Source: Ornithinimicrobium cerasi
Lineage (GTDB): Bacteria; Actinomycetota; Actinomycetes; Actinomycetales; Dermatophilaceae
Direction: 5' to 3'
Assembly (NCBI RefSeq): GCF_003702705.1
Contig: NZ_QZMN01000011.1
Coordinates: forward strand, 82,592-146,591
DNA: 64,000 bases
Positions 17,506-25,277 of the stretch are shown one piece after another. The notes under the pieces were generated by a model. The model ran no database searches, had not been told where the DNA came from, and worked only from the letters and a program-made list of their open reading frames with translations. The translations under genes were made by a program, and so were the position numbers. Position 1 is the first letter of the stretch. Each line of letters starts with the position of its first letter.

Positions 17506-19047
17506 TCAGACGTCCTCGCTCACCAGCTCGGTGAGCAAGGAGGCGGTGCGGGTATGCCGGTCGAGCAGGGCCGCGGTCTGCTCACGCGTGGCGGAGGTCG
17601 GCTCGGGCAGCTGGACCCGGCGCACGCGACCACGCTCGTCGAGCAGGACGACCGAGTCCCACGAGGCGGCGCGGACGTCCGTGCCGAAACGACGCACGAC
17701 CTCGCCGCGGAACCAGGCGCGGGTGTCCGCCGGCGGCTCGGCGACCGCGGCGGCGATCGCCGCGTCGTCGACCAGACGCTCCAGCTGGCCCGCGGCGCGC
17801 AGCCGCAGCGCCAGCCCCCGTGCGGGGTCCAGGTCGTGCCACTGGATGTCCATCGCCTGCACCCGCGGGTCGTCCCACGCGGCGCCGGCCCGGTCGCGGA
17901 ACCTCTCGAGGAGCGAGAGCTTGGCCACCCACTCGACCTGGGCGGCGCAGGAGGCGGGGTCGACGCGCAGGGCGTCGAGGACCGTGCGCCACCGCCCCAG
18001 GACGAGGCGGGTCTCCTCGTCGAGGACCCACCCCTCGTGACCACCGACGGCGGCCTCCTCGACCGCCTCGAGGTGGGCCTCGAGCAGGTCGAGCCCGGTC
18101 AGGTGCCGTCCGTCGAGGGTCTCGACCGTCGCGCGCAGGGTCGGGTCGTGGGAGATGACCTGCGCCGCCGCCACCGGGGCGCGCAGCGTGACGTCGGGGA
18201 CCGCCCCGGGGTCTGTCTCCAGGAGACGGAGGACGGCGCTGAGCGAGCCGACGGCGAGGAGGGTCGTCACGTCGGCCATCGTGGCGTCGCCCACGATGAC
18301 GTGCAGCCGGCGCCACAGGTGCGGGGTCGCGTGCGGCTCGTCCCGGGTGTTGATGATCGGGCGGCGCAGCGTGGTCTCCAGCCCCACCTCGGCCTCGAGG
18401 TAGTCGGCGCGCTGGCTCAGCTGGAAGCCGGGTCGCTCGCTCGTCTGCCCCAGCCCCACCCGGCCGGCGCCGGCGATGACGGGTCGGGCCACGAGGAAGG
18501 GGATCAGGTCGCGGGCGATCCGTTCGAACGGCACGGTGCGCGGGACGAGGTAGTTCTCGTGGGTCCCGTAGGAGGCGCCCTTGCCGTCGACGTTGTTCTT
18601 GTAGAGCCGCACCTGCTGCCCGCGCCCGGCCAGCGTCCGCGCCGCGGCGAGCGCCACCTGCTCGCCGGCGCGGTCGTAGCGCACCGCCTCGGTGGGCGAG
18701 GTGACCTCGGGTGAGGAGTACTCGGGGTGGGCGTGGTCGACGTAGAACCGCGCGCCGTTGGCCAGCACGGTGTTGGCGATCGTCGGGTCCTCGACGTCGG
18801 TGAGCTGGGAGCGGTCGGCGAGCGCGCGGGCCATCTCGTAGCCGCGGGCGTCCCGCAGCGGCGTCTCGTCGGCGTAGTCCCAGCCGGAGCCGGTGGGCAG
18901 GGCGGCGCCCGCGTGCGCGCCCGCGGCGTAGGCCTGCACGACCTGGCCCGAGAGGAGCATGGGGGTGAGGGGCCGTCCCTGGGCGTCGACCTGGTCGCTG
19001 GTGATCCCCAGCTCGGTCTCGATCCCCATCACGCGACGGACGGTCAT
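17506..19047 (-). CDS. dop: Pup deamidase/depupylase Dop
   Basis: A 513-residue paralogue of PafA that deamidates the C-terminal Gln of Pup and removes Pup from substrates. The catalytic aspartate is D104 in FYVDHAHPEY. The diagnostic Dop loop segment DYADETPLRDARG is at 57-69. Other blocks are NNVDGKGASYGTHENYL and RPIINTRDEPHA. It heads the dop-pup-pafA unit. Family length is about 500 residues. Confidence 0.97.
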   Translation of the reverse strand: MTVRRVMGIETELGITSDQVDAQGRPLTPMLLSGQVVQAYAAGAHAGAALPTGSGWDYADETPLRDARGYEMARALADRSQLTDVEDPTIANTVLANGARFYVDHAHPEYSSPEVTSPTEAVRYDRAGEQVALAAARTLAGRGQQVRLYKNNVDGKGASYGTHENYLVPRTVPFERIARDLIPFLVARPVIAGAGRVGLGQTSERPGFQLSQRADYLEAEVGLETTLRRPIINTRDEPHATPHLWRRLHVIVGDATMADVTTLLAVGSLSAVLRLLETDPGAVPDVTLRAPVAAAQVISHDPTLRATVETLDGRHLTGLDLLEAHLEAVEEAAVGGHEGWVLDEETRLVLGRWRTVLDALRVDPASCAAQVEWVAKLSLLERFRDRAGAAWDDPRVQAMDIQWHDLDPARGLALRLRAAGQLERLVDDAAIAAAVAEPPADTRAWFRGEVVRRFGTDVRAASWDSVVLLDERGRVRRVQLPEPTSATREQTAALLDRHTRTASLLTELVSEDV

Positions 19048-19056
19048 GGGGCCACC

Positions 19057-19647
19057 CTACGGTCCCTTCCCGACGGCGGTCCCGCCGTCCGCCCCGGTCG
19101 CCCGGGGCACGTCCAGACGGTCGAGGACGGCCTGGACGAGGGCGCCGTACTCGCGGACCACGGCGTCCTCGAGCCCCTCGTCGTCGGCACCCTCGAGGAG
19201 GCCGAAGGTGCGCACGCCGGCCGCCAGGCCGATCATCAGGCAGGCCAGCTGCTCGACGTGCCGCCGGTCCTCACCCTCGGACGGGAAGCGGCCGAGGAAG
19301 CGCTGCCGGAAGTCGGCGAGCGCGGTCTCCCGGTCCGGCGCCTGCGGGAAGAGGTAGAGGGCGCGCAGCCACGGCTCGGCGGCCTCCTCGTCGCGGCGGG
19401 TCAGCATCCGGCGGACCAGGAGCTCACCCATGCCCTCCAGCGGGGTGTCGGGGAGCAGCGGCGCGGGCTCGGCGGGCCGGGCGAGGGCGTGCAGCTGCTC
19501 CTTGGAGCCGGCGATCTTCATCACCATCGCCGGTGAGACCCCCGCGACCCCCGCCACCTCACGGATGGTGACCGACGCATACCCCCTCTCGCCGAAGAGC
19601 CGACGTGCCGAGCGCAGCACCCGTTCGCGGGTCTCGGTGGCGCTCAC
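19057..19647 (-). CDS. TetR-family transcriptional repressor
   Basis: A 196-residue regulator with an N-terminal TetR HTH (residues of about 8-50; RLFGERGYASVTIREVAGVAGVS) and an all-helical ligand-binding half. Its GTG start overlaps the stop of the upstream MFS gene by 4 bp (GTGA), so the two are one operon and the repressor most likely controls that transporter. The pair interrupts the usual arc-dop order. Confidence 0.92.
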   Translation of the reverse strand: MSATETRERVLRSARRLFGERGYASVTIREVAGVAGVSPAMVMKIAGSKEQLHALARPAEPAPLLPDTPLEGMGELLVRRMLTRRDEEAAEPWLRALYLFPQAPDRETALADFRQRFLGRFPSEGEDRRHVEQLACLMIGLAAGVRTFGLLEGADDEGLEDAVVREYGALVQAVLDRLDVPRATGADGGTAVGKGP

Positions 19648-21683
19648 GGCTCGCGCACCGCCACCGGGGTGAGGTCCGCGCGCTCCGCCGGGCGGGGGAC
19701 CCCGGTGATCAGGTCCACGTCCAGGCTGGCCGACGTGCTGTGCACGGTGAGCGCGCGGGAGCGGGTCCGGCCGGTCCCGTGGTCGACGGCGGTGAGGACG
19801 TAGCGGCCCGGAGGTGGCAGACCCAGCTCGTAGTAGCCGTCGGGGTCGGCTGTCGTCGTCCCCGCGTACTCGCCCGAGTGTCGGATGAGCGAGAGCATCA
19901 CCCCGCCCAGCGGGCGGCCGGCGTCGGTGACGTGGCCGCTGAGGAGCAGTCGTCGGGTCATCGTGACGTCCTCGGCCTCCCCCGCGTCGAGGTCCACCAG
20001 CTCCGACTGCGGCGCCCAGCCCTCGGCGGAGACGACGAGCAGGTAGCTGCCTCCCTCCGGCAGGGCGAGGACGTAGCGGCCGTCGTTGTCGGTGCGGCCC
20101 CAGTCGACGTGCCGACCGTCGGGGTGGAGCACGGTGGCGACGGCCTGGCGCAGCGGCCTCCCGGCCGGGCCGACCACCCGGCCCCGCACGAGCACCTCGG
20201 GCCGTTCCCCGTCGGCCTTGACGTGCACCCGCTCACCCGTCGGGACGGCGCCGGCCGGTTCCAGGCTCTCGTCGAGCCGCACCGGTCGGCGGATGAACGC
20301 GGCGATGAGGGCGCCACCGAGCGCGGCTGCGGTCCCCGCCCAGAACACCAGCTGGTATGCCGCGAACGTCGGCGCCATCTCCCCGCTGCTCGTCCGGATC
20401 ATCGAGGCGGCGAAGACCGCCGCCACGAGCGCCGACGCGGACGAGGTGCCGATGGAGCGCAGCAGGGTGTTGAGGCCGTTGGCCGAGGCCGTCTCGGTGA
20501 TCGGCACGGCGCGCATGATGAGGGTCGGCATGGCCGCGAAGGCCAGGGCGGTGCCGAGGGAGGCGATGCCCGAGGTGACCATCACCTCCACCACCGAGCC
20601 GTGCAGCAGCGCGCGTGTGACGAAGCCGACCGCCATGGCGAGCGCCCCGCCGATGAGCACCGCGCGCGGCCCGTAGCGCCGGATGAGGCCCGCCGACAGG
20701 GGCGACATCGCGACCATGAGGATCCCCGCCGGGAGCAGCGCGAGTCCCGTGGCCACGACCGAGAGGTCGAACCCGTAGCCGGTCTCCAGGGGCATCTGGA
20801 CCTGCTGGGCCGAGGTGAGGAAGTTGGCGAACATCGCGAACCCGACCAGCACGGACGCCGCGTTCGTCAGCAGCACGGTGCGCCGCATCGAGGTGCGGAT
20901 GTCGACGAGCGGCTGCCCGGTCCGCAGCTCCCAGGGCACCCAGGCCGCCAGCACCAGGCCGGCGGTGACGAGAAGGGTGAGCGTGAGCGGGGAGCTCCAG
21001 CCCCACGATCCGGCCTTGCTCACCGCCAGGAGGAAGCAGGTCAGCGCGACCGAGAGGAGCACCGCGCCGAGGAAGTCGAACCGCCCCCGGGTGCGGACGG
21101 TCGACTCGGGCACCACCCGGTGCACGGCGACGAGCATGACGACCGCGAACCCGCCGGAGACGTAGAAGAGTGCGTGCCAGTCGAGGCTCTGGTAGATCAC
21201 GCCCGCCAGCGGCATACCCACCGCGCCCCCGATGCCGAGCGTCGCGGACATCAGCGCGACGCCGGAGCCGACCTTGTCGGCGGGCAGGTGGTCGCGCATG
21301 ATGCTGATGCCGACGGGCACGAGACAGGCGCCCAGGCCCGCGAGACCGCGGCCGAGGATGACCATCCCGAGGCTGGTGGACAGCGCGCCGATGAGCGACC
21401 CGACGATGACCGCCCACATGCAGACGAGCATCATCAGGCGCTTGCCGAACATGTCCGCGAGCCGCGACACGATCGGAGTGCCGACGGCGGCCGTCAGGAG
21501 GGTGATGGTCACCAGCCAGGAGGCGTTGTCGCTGGTGGTCCCCAGGATCTCGGGGAAGTCGGGGAGCAGCGGCAGGACGAGCGTCTGCTGCAGCGAGACC
21601 AGGGTCCCGCACAGGCCGAGGACGGCGATGATCGCGCCGGTGGACGGGCCGGGACGGGCCGTCTCGGCCTCCAGTGAACGCAT
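19644..21683 (-). CDS. EmrB/QacA-type MFS transporter with C-terminal beta-sandwich repeats
   Basis: About 679 residues. The first 445 or so form a 14-helix DHA2-type drug/proton antiporter (DNASWLVTITLLTAAVGTPI, then RLADMFGKRLM). Two carboxypeptidase-regulatory-like beta-sandwich repeats follow, near 490-580 and 585-665 (VRGRVVGPAGRPLRQAVATV; LSGHVTDAGRPLGGVMLSL; both with GRYVL and GYYEL turns). Such repeats are usually extracellular, yet a 14-helix topology would place this tail in the cytoplasm. ATG 21683 is chosen; a GTG at 21689 is possible. Co-transcribed with the TetR gene. Confidence 0.92.
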   Translation of the reverse strand: MRSLEAETARPGPSTGAIIAVLGLCGTLVSLQQTLVLPLLPDFPEILGTTSDNASWLVTITLLTAAVGTPIVSRLADMFGKRLMMLVCMWAVIVGSLIGALSTSLGMVILGRGLAGLGACLVPVGISIMRDHLPADKVGSGVALMSATLGIGGAVGMPLAGVIYQSLDWHALFYVSGGFAVVMLVAVHRVVPESTVRTRGRFDFLGAVLLSVALTCFLLAVSKAGSWGWSSPLTLTLLVTAGLVLAAWVPWELRTGQPLVDIRTSMRRTVLLTNAASVLVGFAMFANFLTSAQQVQMPLETGYGFDLSVVATGLALLPAGILMVAMSPLSAGLIRRYGPRAVLIGGALAMAVGFVTRALLHGSVVEVMVTSGIASLGTALAFAAMPTLIMRAVPITETASANGLNTLLRSIGTSSASALVAAVFAASMIRTSSGEMAPTFAAYQLVFWAGTAAALGGALIAAFIRRPVRLDESLEPAGAVPTGERVHVKADGERPEVLVRGRVVGPAGRPLRQAVATVLHPDGRHVDWGRTDNDGRYVLALPEGGSYLLVVSAEGWAPQSELVDLDAGEAEDVTMTRRLLLSGHVTDAGRPLGGVMLSLIRHSGEYAGTTTADPDGYYELGLPPPGRYVLTAVDHGTGRTRSRALTVHSTSASLDVDLITGVPRPAERADLTPVAVREP

Positions 21684-21748
21684 GTTCACCAGTCTACGTG
21701 CCCGCCGCAGGTCGACCGACCGTCATCTCGTGCGCCGCCCTCCCCTGT

Positions 21749-21869
21749 GCACCGGCCACTCACCTGCGTGACGCCTGCCCGTCGGTCCGCCGATCGCCGC
21801 GCACCGGCCACTCACCTGCGTGACCCACGCCCGTCGGTCCGCCGATCGCCGCGCACCGGCCACTCACCG
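21749..21869 (+). repeat. 52-bp tandem repeat, two copies plus partial (left flank)
   Basis: Units at 21749-21800 and 21801-21852 differ at 3 of 52 positions; a partial third copy (GCACCGGCCACTCACC) starts at 21853. The unit begins GCACCGGCCACTCACC and ends CCGCCGATCGCCGC. The core GCACCGGCCACTCAC recurs in reverse orientation on the other side of the nuclease-like gene. Confidence 0.9.
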
Positions 21870-21937
21870 GGGGGCGCCGAGACCTGCCTGTGGACAAGCG
21901 CCAACGCGACCACCGCGGTCGCGGCACGCTTGCGCGG

Positions 21938-22852
21938 GTGACCTTCGATCCTCGTCAGCCGTTCCTGCTCGGGTCCGCGACCCGGGCCGGGCTGCCACGG
22001 CGTGCCGTGAAGTCCTCGACGTACCGGCGGGTGCTGCCCGGCGTCTACGTCGATGCCCGGGTGAAGGTCGACGGACGGGTCGAGGCGCTGGCCGCCCTGC
22101 TGCTCGCGGGTGCGGACGCATTCATCTCGCACCACCAGGCGGCCAGGCTCTACGGGGCTGTCGTCCCGGACACGGTGGTCATGCACGCGAGCATCCCCGG
22201 GAACCGCCACCGCTCGCGACGACCCGAGCTGACGGTGCACCGGTCGGCGCGGGTGCCGACGCGGTTTCGCGGTGTGCCGGTGACGACGCCCGAGGACACG
22301 TTCCTCGACCTGGCCGGCCACCTGACCCTGGTGGACCTGGTCGTGCTGGGCGACTCGCTCGTCCGCCGGGGGCGCACCACCCCGGACCGGCTGGTGGCCG
22401 CAACCGAGTCTGCCGGCCCACGACTCCGCCGTGCGACGCTCCGCGCCGCCCGGCTGGTGAGGCACGGCGTGGACTCCGCGATGGAGACGCGCTCCCGGTT
22501 GCTCGTCGTGCTGGCCGGCCTGCCGGAGCCGGAGGTCAACGTGTGCTTCTGGTCCCCCGACGGCCAGCTGCGGCGTCGGCTCGACCTGGCCTACCGGGCG
22601 GTGCGGCTGGCCCTCGAGTACGACGGTCGGCAGCACGCCCTTTCCCGGGCGCAGTGGGAGTCCGACGTCGCGCGCAGGGAGGAGTTCGACGCGGAGGACT
22701 GGCGCATCATGGTGCTCCTGGCCAAGGACATCTACCGCACCCCGGCCCGCACCCTCGACCGGCTGGTCGCCGCGATGCGCAAGGCCGGGATGGAGGTCCC
22801 GCCGCTGTCCGACGAGTGGCGTAGGCACTTCCCCGGCCATGCAGCGGCGTGA
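21938..22852 (+). CDS. AbiEi/DUF559-like protein with Vsr-type nuclease fold
   Basis: A 304-residue protein of a family common in actinobacteria. The N-terminal half resembles the AbiEi/transcriptional-regulator-like domain (FDPRQPFLLGSATRAGLP, RRVLPGVYV). The C-terminal quarter looks like a DUF559/Vsr-type PD-(D/E)XK fold (RRLDLAYRAVRLALEYDGRQH, then DIYRTPARTLDRLV). Candidate metal ligands are the Asp of RLDLAY and the Glu of LEYDG. The GTG at 21938 matches the usual FDPR start; a GTG at 21890 would add 16 residues. It is bracketed by inverted 52-bp repeats. Function is unproven. Confidence 0.82.
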   Translation: MTFDPRQPFLLGSATRAGLPRRAVKSSTYRRVLPGVYVDARVKVDGRVEALAALLLAGADAFISHHQAARLYGAVVPDTVVMHASIPGNRHRSRRPELTVHRSARVPTRFRGVPVTTPEDTFLDLAGHLTLVDLVVLGDSLVRRGRTTPDRLVAATESAGPRLRRATLRAARLVRHGVDSAMETRSRLLVVLAGLPEPEVNVCFWSPDGQLRRRLDLAYRAVRLALEYDGRQHALSRAQWESDVARREEFDAEDWRIMVLLAKDIYRTPARTLDRLVAAMRKAGMEVPPLSDEWRRHFPGHAAA

Positions 22853-22888
22853 CCCCTGCACGCGAGACCGGTCCGCGGGGCGCAGGGA

Positions 22889-23019
22889 CCACCCACGTGA
22901 GTGCCCGGTGCACGCCATACCGACCAGGCCCGCACCCCGGCCACCCACGTGAGTGGCCGGTGCACGCCATACCGACCTGACCCGCACCCAGGCCACCCAC
23001 GTGAGTGGCTCCTGCACGC
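22889..23019 (-). repeat. 52-bp tandem repeat, two copies plus partial (right flank)
   Basis: Units at 22889-22940 and 22941-22992, and a partial third at 22993-23019, have the core CCACCCACGTGAGTGGCCGG followed by TGCACGCC. The core GTGAGTGGCCGGTGC is the reverse complement of the core of the repeat at 21749-21869. The array ends 4 bp from the arc stop codon, so it is also the 3' flank of arc. Confidence 0.9.
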
Positions 23020-23023
23020 ACCG

Positions 23024-24712
23024 TCAGAGGAAGGGGCCGTGCGCCCCCTGCTCGACCGAGCGACCCGGGTGGGTCCCCGTGCTGTCGCCGACCAGGGTGC
23101 GGATGTAGACGATCCGCTCACCCTTCTTGCCGGACACCCTCGCCCAGTCGTCGGGGTTGGTGGTGTTGGGCAGGTCCTCGTTCTCCCGGAACTCGTCGAG
23201 GTAGGCCTGGTCGAGGTGCCGCTGGCGCAGTCCCTCGTCGCCGCTGAGGAGCAGGTCCTTGATGGCGAGCTTCTTGGCCCGGTCCACGATGTTGCGCACC
23301 ATCGCCCCGGACGCGAAGTCCTTGAAGTACAGGACCTCCCTGTCCCCGCCGGCGTAGGTCACCTCGAGGAACGCGTTCTCCGGCGACACGGCATACATCC
23401 CCCCGACGGTGACGTCGATGAACGCCGCGACCGTGGTTGTGCGGTCGCCCCCGTGGGCTGCGACCTCGTCCGGGTGCAGCGGCACGTCGGTGGTCAGGTA
23501 CTTCGCGAAGATGTCCCGCGCACCTGCGGCGTCGGGCCGCTCGATCTTGATCTTCACGTCGAGCCGGCCGGGGCGCAGGATCGCCGGGTCGATCATGTCC
23601 TCACGGTTGGAGGCACCGATGACGATGACGTTGTCGAGACGCTCGACGCCGTCGATCTCGGCCAGCAGCTGCGGCACGATCGTCGTCTCGACGTCGGAGG
23701 ACACCCCGGACCCGCGGGTGCGGAAGAGCGACTCCATCTCGTCGAAGAAGACGACGACGGGGCGGCCGTCCGCCGACTTCTCCCGCGCGCGCTGGAAGAT
23801 CAGCCGGATGTGCCGCTCGGTCTCGCCGACGTACTTGTTGAGCAGCTCCGGGCCCTTGATGTTGAGGAAGTACGACGCCGTGCTCTCCTCGGCCGGCGCG
23901 CCCCTCAGCAGGGCCGTCTGCCGTGCGAGGGAGGCAGCGACCGCCTTGGCGATGAGCGTCTTGCCGCACCCGGGCGGCCCGTAGAGCAGCACCCCCTTCG
24001 GCGGGCGCAGCTGGTGCGCGGCGTAGAGGTCCTGGTGCAGGAACGGGAGCTCGACGGCGTCGCGGATCTGCTCGATCTGCCCGGTCAGCCCGCCGATGTC
24101 GTCGTAGGAGATGTCCGGCACCTCCTCCAGCACCAGCTCCATCACCTCCGGCCGCGGCACCCGCTCGGTGACGAAGCCGGTCCGGGGGTCCATCAGGAGG
24201 GCGTCGCCCAGGCGCACCGGTTCCTCCGCGAGGGAACCCGCCCGACGACACACCCGCTCGTCCTCACCGCGGACGATGACGACGACCCGGTCCTCGCCCA
24301 GCAGCTCCTTGCAGGTGACGACCTCCCCGGACCGTTCGTACCCCGCCACCGCCACGACCGCCTGGGCCTCGTTGAGGAGCACCTCGCGCCCCGGTCGCAG
24401 CTCGTCGGTCGACAGCTCGGAGGAGACCCCGGTGCGCACCCGACGGCCTGCCACCGACACGTCCACGGTGCCGTCCCCCACGAGTCCGAGCACCAGGCCG
24501 AACGTCAGGGGCGGCGAGGCCAGGGCGTCGAGGTCCTCGCGCAGCCCGGAGATCTGGGTGCGCGCGGCCCGCAGGGTGTCCGCGAGCTGGTCGTTGCGCG
24601 CCGTCAGCTCTCCCAGCCGCGCGGTCATCGTCCGCACCTGCTGCTCGAGATTGCGCTCGCGGAACGACGGGCCCCCCGGGCCGGGGGTGCGGTCGGACGT
24701 CGGCTGGGTCAA
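23024..24712 (-). CDS. arc: AAA ATPase ARC (Mpa), Pup-substrate unfoldase
   Basis: A 562-residue hexameric ring ATPase that recognises Pup through its N-terminal coiled coil (about 19-60) and unfolds pupylated proteins. OB-type domains occupy about 65-190. Walker A is GPPGCGKT at 245-252 and Walker B FFDE at 322-325. The TTG at 24712 is chosen because AGGAGG lies 4 bases upstream and the frame above it overlaps the divergent lipoprotein gene. The C-terminus ends HGPFL rather than the GQYL that docks the mycobacterial homologue to the 20S proteasome. Confidence 0.95.
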   Translation of the reverse strand: MTQPTSDRTPGPGGPSFRERNLEQQVRTMTARLGELTARNDQLADTLRAARTQISGLREDLDALASPPLTFGLVLGLVGDGTVDVSVAGRRVRTGVSSELSTDELRPGREVLLNEAQAVVAVAGYERSGEVVTCKELLGEDRVVVIVRGEDERVCRRAGSLAEEPVRLGDALLMDPRTGFVTERVPRPEVMELVLEEVPDISYDDIGGLTGQIEQIRDAVELPFLHQDLYAAHQLRPPKGVLLYGPPGCGKTLIAKAVAASLARQTALLRGAPAEESTASYFLNIKGPELLNKYVGETERHIRLIFQRAREKSADGRPVVVFFDEMESLFRTRGSGVSSDVETTIVPQLLAEIDGVERLDNVIVIGASNREDMIDPAILRPGRLDVKIKIERPDAAGARDIFAKYLTTDVPLHPDEVAAHGGDRTTTVAAFIDVTVGGMYAVSPENAFLEVTYAGGDREVLYFKDFASGAMVRNIVDRAKKLAIKDLLLSGDEGLRQRHLDQAYLDEFRENEDLPNTTNPDDWARVSGKKGERIVYIRTLVGDSTGTHPGRSVEQGAHGPFL

Positions 24713-24749
24713 CGGACCTCCTGGAGGTGGTCGGGCTAGATTCCACAGT

Positions 24750-25238
24750 ATGAGACGCCGCCTCCCCCCGCGCGGACCGGGTCGCCGGGCGCGTGCCGCA
24801 CCCGCCGGCCTCACCCTCGTCCTCCTGCTCACCGGGTGCGGCGAGTCGGTCGACGAGGGGTCAGCCCCCACGTCCGCCGCGCCCCCGTCCGTCACCCCCG
24901 GCGGGTCGGCGACGACAAGCCCCCCGACGAGCACAGGAGCAGGGATGACCGAGCACGGCGCCGGAGACGTCCTCACCCCCGCGGACACGGGCTCGACGCT
25001 GCGCCTGTCCCCCGGTGAGGAGGCGACCCTGCGGCTCGAACCACCGCTGCAGGAGGTCGCCCCGACCGCGGCCGACCCCGGGGTGGTGGAGCTCGTGCCG
25101 GTGGACCACCTCGTCGACCCCGGGTATGCCGAGTACCAGCTCCTCGCGCACGCGGCGGGCACGACGACGGTCACGGTCGCCGGGACGGACGACCACCCCG
25201 AGGACATGGTCCTCGAGGTGGTCGTCGACGGCGGCTGA
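24750..25238 (+). CDS. Small secreted lipoprotein, unknown function
   Basis: A 162-residue protein with a twin-Arg-rich N-terminus, a hydrophobic stretch and a lipobox (LLLTGC) near residue 29. A Ser/Thr/Pro-rich linker (to about residue 70) precedes a small beta-rich domain ([31 protein letters not shown]) resembling bacterial Ig-like or protease-inhibitor-like folds, though I cannot name it. It is divergent from arc with only 37 bp between the starts, so their promoters must overlap. Confidence 0.8.
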   Translation: MRRRLPPRGPGRRARAAPAGLTLVLLLTGCGESVDEGSAPTSAAPPSVTPGGSATTSPPTSTGAGMTEHGAGDVLTPADTGSTLRLSPGEEATLRLEPPLQEVAPTAADPGVVELVPVDHLVDPGYAEYQLLAHAAGTTTVTVAGTDDHPEDMVLEVVVDGG

Positions 25239-25239
25239 C

Positions 25240-25268
25240 GCTCCGGCGGGCGGTTCACCCGCCGGAGC
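25240..25268. terminator. Bidirectional terminator hairpin
   Basis: GCTCCGGCGGG (25240-25250) and its exact complement (25258-25268) form an 11-bp stem with a 7-base loop, placed between the convergent lipoprotein and M36 protease genes. Confidence 0.75.
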
Positions 25269-25277
25269 GCCGGTGGC

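Noticed and set aside
21740-23020. Repeat arrays read as a possible CRISPR
   Set aside because: Repeats are directly adjacent 52-bp units with no unique spacers, and no cas gene is present.
23024-25258. Extension of ARC to 744 residues
   Set aside because: The extra N-terminal part is antisense to the lipoprotein gene; TTG 24712 has a good ribosome binding site and gives the normal length.
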